Below are positions 17,588 through 23,232 of a stretch of DNA of 23,232 nt, in pieces (the stretch's first letter is position 1; every line of letters begins with the position of its first letter). Where the stretch lies: positions 144,451-167,682 of the forward strand of contig JBBHKE010002532.1 of the NCBI GenBank assembly GCA_037447655.1, in the 5' to 3' direction. The position numbers and the translations under genes are program-made. Origin of the DNA: Zygnema cylindricum. Its lineage: Eukaryota > Streptophyta > Zygnematophyceae > Zygnematales > Zygnemataceae. The notes under the pieces were generated by a model. It ran no database searches. It was not told where the DNA came from and saw nothing but the letters and a program-made list of their open reading frames with translations.

Positions 17588-18325
17588 AAAGGTGAAGCAG
17601 GATGGATTGTAGATTCAGGTGCCTCTATGCACATGTGTAAGGATAAACACTTGTTCACTAAGATAAAAAAGATTCCCACCGTAGAGATAGATTACGGGGA
17701 TGGGAGGATAGTCACTATTTCTCTTGAAGGATCGGTAGATCTGAAAGTGTTGGTAGAAAGAAAGACATTCATAGTTACATTCTCCGATGTATTATTTATT
17801 CCAGAGCTGAAAAAAAACCTCATCTCTACGTTACTATTAGATGAGAAGGGTTTTGATAGTAGCACTAGGAAAGGAGTCTTTACTGCTAATTTTGAGGAAG
17901 TTTATTTCACCGCTGAAAAAGGTAGCCAATGGATGTTTAGGCTGATTTTAAGCAATGAAAAGAATAAACTTTATTATGCTGGTGTTCATGATATAATGAT
18001 GTGGCATAAGAGGCTTCGGCATATGAATCTAAATAAGCTAAGAGAGATGAAAAAGATGGGAGTTGTGGAAGGAATTCAGTTCAGTGAGAGTGAGAATCTA
18101 AGTGATTGTAGTGGATGTGCTCAAGGTAAAGTACACAGATTGCCCTTTCCCAAAACAGCCACCTATAGGAGAGAAAACATTCTAGATTTAGTACACACAT
18201 ATATTTGGGGACCGGCCAAAGTGCCCTCACCGGGGGGGAAGAGATTTATGATGACTATCACTGATGATTGGTCTCGGTATTTCAGGGTGTATTTTTTTGA
18301 AAAACAAGTAAGAAGCTCAAGATAG
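17588..18325 (+). pseudogene. Copia-B protease and integrase core
   Basis: The protease active site is intact as WIVDSGASMHM (Asp 17612-17614). An open frame continues through YGDGRIVTISLEG, the protease flap region, and the pre-integrase zinc motif WHKRLRHMN...CSGCAQGK. The integrase core follows. The first catalytic Asp, HTD in Copia-A, is Tyr here (HTYIWGP, codon 18200-18202). The frame is lost near 18305 (FFEKQVRSSR, then a stop). Protease would cut the polyprotein and integrase would insert the DNA copy. Confidence 0.88.
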
Positions 18326-19070
18326 TTTTAGGCAATATAAAGCATGGAGCGAAAAACTCCATGAAATTCCAATCAAGAGAGTAAGGAGTGACAATGGTGG
18401 AGAGTATACTTCTAACCAGTTTGAGCATTTTTTGAGGGAAGAAGGAGTCAAACACTAAAAGACAGTTTTAGAAAACCTAGAACAAAATGGGGTAGGTGAA
18501 AGATTAAATAGGACACTAAGTGATAGTGCTACAAGTATGTTGTCGGACAAGAAGATAGGAAAAAGGTTTTGGGCCGAAGCAATGAGCTGTGCTAATTAAC
18601 TCAAAAATAGAGTTGTTACTTCAGCTATAAAAGATCAAACACCTTATGAGAGATGGACAGGCCTGAAACCAGACATATCTCACTTAAAGGTTTTGGGCAG
18701 TCAAGTATTCAGTCTAGATATAGATCGGTCTAATTGGAAGCTAGATCCTAAAAGAAAACCGAGATACTTATTAGGATATGATGAGGATGTTAAAGGATAT
18801 AGAGTTTATGATCTAAAAAAAGAAGATATAATCTTAGTAAAGCATCTAGTAGTTATGGATGAAGGAAAGTCTGTGGATCCCTTCAAATATACGAAGTCAG
18901 TAAAAATCAGATTTGAGTCAAAAAATTCTGATGACTTTGAACTTCCTAACTATCCAGGTTATAGAGAAGATGACATTCTTGCAGGTACAAATCAGACCAA
19001 AAAAGACTCGGCAACAGAAACTCCAGTGACAATTCTTCCCGAAGCGGAAGACGTGATGGAAATTGATTAA
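18326..19070 (+). pseudogene. Copia-B integrase C-terminal part
   Basis: After the frameshift the reading continues as QYKAWSEKLHEIPIKRVRSD, with the second catalytic Asp in RSDNGGEYTSNQ. After a stop it reads ENLEQNGVGERLNRTL with the catalytic Glu. The frame 18693-19070 gives the C-terminal block: SNWKLDPKRKPRYLLGYDED, VKGYRVYDLKKEDIILVKH, and an acidic tail ending EDVMEID. At least two stops (near 18456 and 18597) interrupt it. Confidence 0.85.
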
Positions 19071-19142
19071 TAATCAAGGGATAGAGGAGAGGCGCGATGG
19101 TTCGAAAGAACCCACGAGATCCATCTATTCCGGCCACAGATA

Positions 19143-19919
19143 TTGAAGGGGGGAGGAGAAGTATTAAAAGATTATAAGAAACAGGTAAATAACAAGGTAA
19201 CAAAACTATCTCATCAAGATGAACCTCAAACTTATGGAGAGGCGATGACTTGTCCAGAAAGGAACCGGTGGAAGAGAGCCATCAATGAAAAGATGGCCTC
19301 AATTATGGCAGCCGATACTTGGGAGCTAGTGGATTTTCCACCTAACCGAAAACCAATCGGTTGTAAGTGGGTTTTCAAATTAAAACTGAACCCGGATAAC
19401 ACCATTGAGCGTTACAAAGCCCGATTAGTGGCAAAAGGATTTACACAGAAAAAAGGAATCGACTACGCGGAAACATTTGCCCCGGTCGTCATATTTCCTT
19501 CCTTCCGAATAGTTCTCAGTCTGGCAGTAGCGGAAGACATGGAGGTGCACCAGATGGAAATTAAGACAACCTTTTTGCATGGAGAATTGGAAGAGGAGAT
19601 CTTCATGCGACAACGCGAAGGATTAGTGGAGGAAGGAGAGAAGAGTAAGGTATGCCGGCTGATTAAATCCCTTTACGGTTTGAAATTGGCGCCTCGACAG
19701 TGGAATAAAAAACTTGATGAGTTTCTTACTAGTCTGGGATATATCCGGATCAGCTCAGATCACTCAATCTATGTTTTTGAAGATGAGAAAGGTATTATAT
19801 TTATTGCAATTTATGTTTATTATTTACTTGTTTTCAGTAAATCAATGGAAAAAATTAATAAACTGAAAACCGATCTTAAGAAGAGATTTGAAATGAAAGA
19901 TATGGGAGAAGCAAAATAT
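19143..19919 (+). pseudogene. Copia-B reverse transcriptase, interrupted by hAT element
   Basis: An open stretch of about 259 codons carries the copia reverse transcriptase: [80 protein letters not shown]. All three catalytic Asp positions are changed. Motif A is QMEIKT instead of QMDIKT (Glu codon 19557-19559), and the YVDD box reads YVYY (19812-19823). The frame is cut at GEAKY by the hAT element (19920-20815) and continues at 20824 with ILGIQV. The frame is otherwise free of stops, which makes the loss of all three residues notable. Confidence 0.92.
19912..19919. repeat. Target site duplication of hAT element (left copy)
   Basis: CAAAATAT, repeated at 20816-20823. With one copy removed, the reverse transcriptase frame reads EAKYILGIQV, as in Copia-A (EARYILGIQVE). 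Confidence 0.95.
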
Positions 19920-20815
19920 TAGTGTTGTGTATCGGTAAGGATTTGCCGATAACTGATATGGGCCTTTTTTTCGGGTATCTGATAATCGATATATTGGTAC
20001 GATATATCGACATCGGTCTTATCGCCGATAAGTAGCCGATAATATCAGGTACTTATCGGCGATAATGCTGATAACGATAACTATCGGGGATATCTGTATG
20101 GACTGCACAAATAAATGTACGGCCTGTACACTCAGCTGTTCGTCTTATTCCCCAGACGTGTACAAGCACAAAAAGTGTAGTAGTCGCCATGAGATTTGTA
20201 CGGTTTTGATACGGATCCTGTAAAAATGATCTACCTTTCACATCCGACGTCATGGCTTTGTCCCTTTATTCTTTGAGATCCACGGGGGACCTGCCACGTG
20301 TCAATCTGTCGGCTTTTTTGGCAAAAGCTGCCAAAAGAGCCATTACGGGATACCGACGATCACGTTGGCTTGTTCGGTCATGTTTTCTCATTCCAAGTTG
20401 TCCGTTCAATTCCGCCAACGCGCAGAATGTTATTTTGCGTCCGTTGTACTTTTGTGTCCGCCGTTCTTTTCTAGTTCCATGTTCACCAGATTTTTAGTAA
20501 AATACCGTGAGTCGCCGTAAAATATTTGTTTAGTTAACCGGACAGCGTTTATATGCTGCTCAGTCCGTAATAAATTGCAGTTAAACGGTAACAGAACATA
20601 TTTTTATATGTGGCATGCCACGCTATATAAAGTCCATAAAATAATAGAGTATGTTATAAATTACTATTGTATGCATACTATATATTTTTTAAGTTATCGC
20701 CGATATGGAATTTGTTTGTCCCAGACCGATATATCAGAATCTGTGACCATTCGATAACCGATAACTATCGGTATCTGTGTTATCCCGATAAGTTTGTTAC
20801 CGATACACAACACTA
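19920..20815. mobile_element. hAT-type element without transposase (MITE-like)
   Basis: An 896-bp element with perfect 19-bp terminal inverted repeats, TAGTGTTGTGTATCGGTAA and its complement, and an 8-bp target duplication. Both the length of the duplication and the TAGTG ends are typical of the hAT superfamily. The first 180 bp and last 120 bp are packed with CGATA/TATCG motifs in both orientations, a likely transposase-binding array. No open frame resembles a transposase: the 81-85-codon frames have no zinc-finger BED or hATC features. It would need a transposase from elsewhere. Perfect ends and duplication suggest it is the youngest insertion in the window. Confidence 0.93.
20311..20341. 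repeat. Internal hairpin of the hAT element
   Basis: GGCTTTTTTGGCA and TGCCAAAAGAGCC pair at 12 of 13 positions around a 5-base loop, in the middle of the element between the two CGATA-rich ends. Confidence 0.7.
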
Positions 20816-20823
20816 CAAAATAT
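20816..20823. repeat. Target site duplication of hAT element (right copy)
   Basis: CAAAATAT, identical to 19912-19919. Confidence 0.95.
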
Positions 20824-21598
20824 ATTTTGGGAATTCAAGTAGTAAGAGACCGAGAAAGAAAGATTATAAGATTGACTCAAAAGGAAGCAATAGGGAACAT
20901 GCTAGAAAAATTTCAGATGGATAAAGCTAATAGTTGAACAACTCGAATGGAGTTAAAGAAGGGAAGTGAGGGGAGTGAGGAAGGAGTCATAGTCTTAGAG
21001 GAGGATTGCTGAGTAGAAGTCTAAATACTCCCACTAAGGAGGATTGGGAGACAGCTAAGAGTGTTTTTAGATATTTGATAGGAACTAGGGATATATGGTT
21101 GCATTTGGGTGGGGAGAATACTAACATCACTACTTGGAGTAATGCCAGTTATGGTGATGCTCCGATGAGGAGATGTTCTTCTGGATATGTATTATATGTG
21201 GGTGATGTGGCTTGCTGTTCGAGTAGCAAACAGCAAAAGGTTATTGCTTAGTCCACCAAGGAGGCTGAGTATATGGCCTCTTGCTTTGCTGTAAAAGAAT
21301 TGATGTGGGTCAAGTCTTTGCTTGGTGAGCTTGGTCACGTTAAGAGTGGTGTGCAGAATCTTTTTTGTGATAATCAGGCTGCAATCGCTTTTTTTGCCAA
21401 TCATAAACATCATTTTAAAGCTAAACACATGGACATTAGACTCAACTTTGCTAGAGAGAAGGTAGAAAACAAAGTTATTAGGTTAGAGAATAGACCAAAT
21501 AGCGAGATGGTAGTAGACATGATAACCAAACCTGTTCCTTCCCCTAAGCTAATTTTCTTCAAGGAGAAGTGTGGTCTGAAATTAAAGATTGACTAGAA
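20824..21598 (+). pseudogene. Copia-B RT end and RNase H
   Basis: Continues after the hAT element with ILGIQVVRDRERK, then LTQKEAIGNMLEKFQMDKAN, a stop, and an acidic stretch. About 120 bp found in Copia-A is missing near 21000. The RNase H then reads VLSRSLNTPTKEDWETAKSV, WSNASYGDAPMRRCSSGYVL, KQQKVIA, a stop (21249-21251), and EAEYMASCFAVKELMWVKSL, with FCDNQAAIAFFAN, KAKHMDIRLNF and KCGLKLKID, stop 21594-21596. In the GYSDADW-like motif the Asp is replaced (WSNAS). The late motifs are well conserved. Confidence 0.88.
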
Positions 21599-21609
21599 AA
21601 TAATAGGGG
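21597..21609 (+). promoter_or_regulatory. Copia-B polypurine tract
   Basis: AAAATAATAGGGG follows the RNase H stop and ends immediately before the TG of the 3' LTR, like the tract of Copia-A. Confidence 0.85.
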
Positions 21610-22658
21610 TGTAGAAATCGATGGTTATTTTCTTATTTTCTAGGTCTAAATTAGAATACAGAAAGAAGCCGAGGAAGTCTGCCCCAAACTTCTCTCTCCA
21701 ACTCCCACACTTATTGCAATCACTGAGAAGTTGGAGAGGAAGCTAGAGCCATGGCTACCTAGGCTATCCAGAGGTTTATGCGAAATACATTAGTTAATTT
21801 ATTTACTAAAAGGTGTATGTCGATAACAGGATTTGATCCTGGTACATGCGAACCGTCTGAACACCGGTAGCCGGTATCCTTAGCCGTTAAGTCTAGAAGT
21901 TACGATACATACTATTGGGTTTGATATTTATTTAAATGTTACCACGTAGGAAAATTCATTTAACGGCGGATGTTTACGGTTAGATAGATCACGTTATGTA
22001 AACGTACGGATTTCGGTATGGACAAGAAACAAGTACCACGCATTTTGTTTTTTTACGAAACAAATACCGCACAAGCATTTATGACGGCTACGATTCAAAT
22101 TTGCATTCAATCGGACGGCAGAAAAGAAAGTCGGGATTGCGGAAGAGATTTATCGGCGGTTTGTGGTCATCGCCACATCGGATGACACGTGACACGATTA
22201 TGTTGGATCGCGGCATCTCCGGGAATTACGGGACCGAATCCGGATATGATATGTGTCGACATTTAGGTCATGTCGTACAAATTCCGTACATAAAGTACAC
22301 CGACAACTGTACTTTAATGTACGGCAGTTTAATATGATTGGTGTCGTACACCAGTAGATAGAGTTTGTGAAAGAGATAGGACTTAGAAAAATTGGTAGAT
22401 ATAACCCTCTCTCCCAAAGAGCTTCTTTGCAAAAGGTCAACTTTGACCCTCCATAACTTACTGCTCAGTGGAGCAAATTCAGAGATTATTTTTGCTATCT
22501 ACTCAAGAGAGTCTTGCCTTCACACGGGTGAAGGTGGTCATATCTTTTGTTTTCCAGGGTGGCTGTTATTTGTGATGAAAGACAAAGGGGTCAGGGTTAT
22601 CCTAGAGGCTTCGTGTGAGCTGCTTACTCTGAGGTCCTTTGGAGGTCTCTGAGTTGCA
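21610..22658 (+). repeat. Copia-B 3' LTR
   Basis: A 1049-bp LTR running from TGTAGAAATCGATGG to CTGAGTTGCA. It aligns with 15580-16472 throughout but carries an extra segment at 22399-22557. That segment has a related, inverted counterpart in the Copia-A 5' LTR at about 22750-22830 (shared strings include TTACTGCTCAG and GGAGCAAATTCA), so it is ancestral and was lost from the 5' LTR. The position equivalent to the gag ATG is TTG here (22640-22642). The antisense T-arm-like sequence is at 21825-21843. Confidence 0.93.
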
Positions 22659-22663
22659 TTTGT
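22659..22663. repeat. Target site duplication of Copia-B (right copy)
   Basis: TTTGT, identical to 15575-15579, followed by ATGAGTATTGCT, which continues the Copia-A LTR as in 10316 onward. Confidence 0.9.
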
Positions 22664-23232
22664 ATGAGTATTGCTAAAACTCTGACAGAATACAGCTAAC
22701 TAAATAGAACCCCTTAGTAGAGCTGACTCCCTTGAGTCTGCCACAAAAAAAAACCTTGAATTTGCTCCCCTGAGCAGTAATTTATCAATGGTCAAAGATG
22801 ACCTTTTATACAGAATTGCTCTGGGAGAGAGGCTGCTACCTATATTTTCTATGTCCTGAACCCCTCTCTTAACCCTCTACTACTGAAGTACGAAAACAAT
22901 CAATTCAGTGTACAGTAGATTAAGGTACTTGGCCCGTAGTACTTTCTGTACGGCCATTGTACGACATGGCCAAGAAGACATTGCTTGCCATATCCGGGTT
23001 CGCCATGGTATGTCACGGAGATGCAGCCATCCAATGTCAGGTTGCCACGTATCACTTGGTGTGGCCGTGACCGCAAACCGCCAAATTGATCATTTCGCGA
23101 TGCCGACTTTTTCCTCCGCCGTCCGATTGATATCACCATTAATTTATAGTCGTTAAAATACAAGGAGTACTTTTCGATGTGATTCTGTCTAACTGTATTT
23201 ATGTGATTGTGGTCCGTTCGTCAGTAAAATGA
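22664..23232 (-). repeat. Copia-A 5' LTR, outer fragment (runs off the window)
   Basis: Continues the LTR interrupted at 15579. It aligns with 10316-10784 of the 3' LTR (for example GCTCTGGGAGAGAGGCTGCTAC and GGTGTGGC-GTGACCGCAAACC regions) and includes an extra segment of about 100 bp (near 22675-22785) lost from the 3' copy. The window stops inside it, with about 346 bp of LTR expected beyond. Frames of about 80 codons here on both strands also exist in the other LTR copies and are not genes. Confidence 0.9.

Larger units (their letters stand above)
15580..22658 (+). mobile_element. Copia-B: Ty1/copia element inserted in the Copia-A LTR
   Basis: A 7079-bp element bounded by TG and CA and flanked by TTTGT. 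It has LTRs at 15580-16472 and 21610-22658, a half-tRNA primer site, gag, PR-IN-RT-RH and a polypurine tract. It is a relative of Copia-A in opposite orientation, with clearly alignable proteins and LTRs that are diverged but recognisable. The two LTRs differ at roughly one base in ten by eye, plus a 156-bp length difference, so the insertion is not recent. An 896-bp hAT-type element sits in its reverse transcriptase. Stops, frameshifts and lost catalytic residues make it inactive. Confidence 0.93.
10233..23232 (-). mobile_element. Copia-A: Ty1/copia element on the minus strand, interrupted by Copia-B
   Basis: The element reads right to left: 5' LTR (split, 22664-23232 and 15498-15579), primer site 15497-15483, gag 15517-14350, then protease, integrase, reverse transcriptase and RNase H down to 11144, polypurine tract, and 3' LTR 11130-10233. 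The domain order PR-IN-RT-RH is diagnostic of Ty1/copia. The far end of the 5' LTR, about 346 bp by comparison with the 3' LTR, lies beyond the window, so the target duplication cannot be confirmed. The left flanking pentamer is AAGAA (10228-10232). Several stops and frameshifts, the protease stop among them, show it is dead. Confidence 0.9.

Noticed and set aside
20252-20924. Frames of 81 and 85 codons in the hAT element as a transposase
   Set aside because: They are too short, lack BED zinc finger and hATC-type motifs, and the second runs across the element boundary into copia sequence.
22395-22557. Possible intron in the Copia-B 3' LTR (GT...TTTTGTTTTCCAG)
   Set aside because: Removing it would give ATTGGGTGG, but the short 5' LTR has ATTGGTAGTTAGGGTGG, so the short form is not a spliced copy. 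The comparable gap in Copia-A has no GT-AG borders.
22101-23163. Frames of about 80 codons in the LTRs on both strands
   Set aside because: They lie within LTR copies, are not shared intact between all copies, and show no protein motif.

Overview
This is a eukaryotic, AT-rich, gene-poor window made almost entirely of transposable elements nested inside one another. No intact gene, host gene, rRNA, tRNA gene or CRISPR array can be supported. The clade cannot be fixed from the sequence. A land plant fits the copia proteins and an initiator-tRNA stem matching the primer sites. A stramenopile such as an oomycete fits the CENP-B-type transposase, a family I associate with those genomes.

Layout. 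Positions 1-4379 hold no recognisable gene, only minor repeats, a 41-bp perfect tandem duplication and a long pyrimidine-rich tract. From about 4480 to 10232 lies a decayed CENP-B/pogo-like DNA transposon on the minus strand, with intron-like gaps in its transposase pseudogene. It is split by a deleted copia element, here Copia-C (6289-9114, target duplication GGATT). From 10233 to beyond the window end lies a second copia element on the minus strand, Copia-A (LTR 10233-11130, gag start at 15517). Its upstream LTR is interrupted 82 bp from its inner end by a related plus-strand element, Copia-B (15580-22658, target duplication TTTGT). The rest of Copia-A's LTR resumes at 22664 and runs off the window. 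Copia-B carries an 896-bp hAT-type element without a transposase (19920-20815, target duplication CAAAATAT) in its reverse transcriptase region. The certain order is Copia-A, then Copia-B, then the hAT element; separately, the DNA transposon came before Copia-C.

The most interesting feature is shared by Copia-A and Copia-B. Directly after the 5' LTR lies GTTATGGGCCCACC, complementary to the anticodon arm, not the 3' end, of an initiator tRNA-Met. This is the half-tRNA arrangement known from Drosophila copia. The site lies inside the gag reading frame, which opens in the last 20 bases of the LTR, and the ATG opposite the CAU anticodon is in frame with gag. All elements are dead: Copia-A has a stop in its protease active site, and Copia-B has lost catalytic aspartates in integrase and reverse transcriptase.
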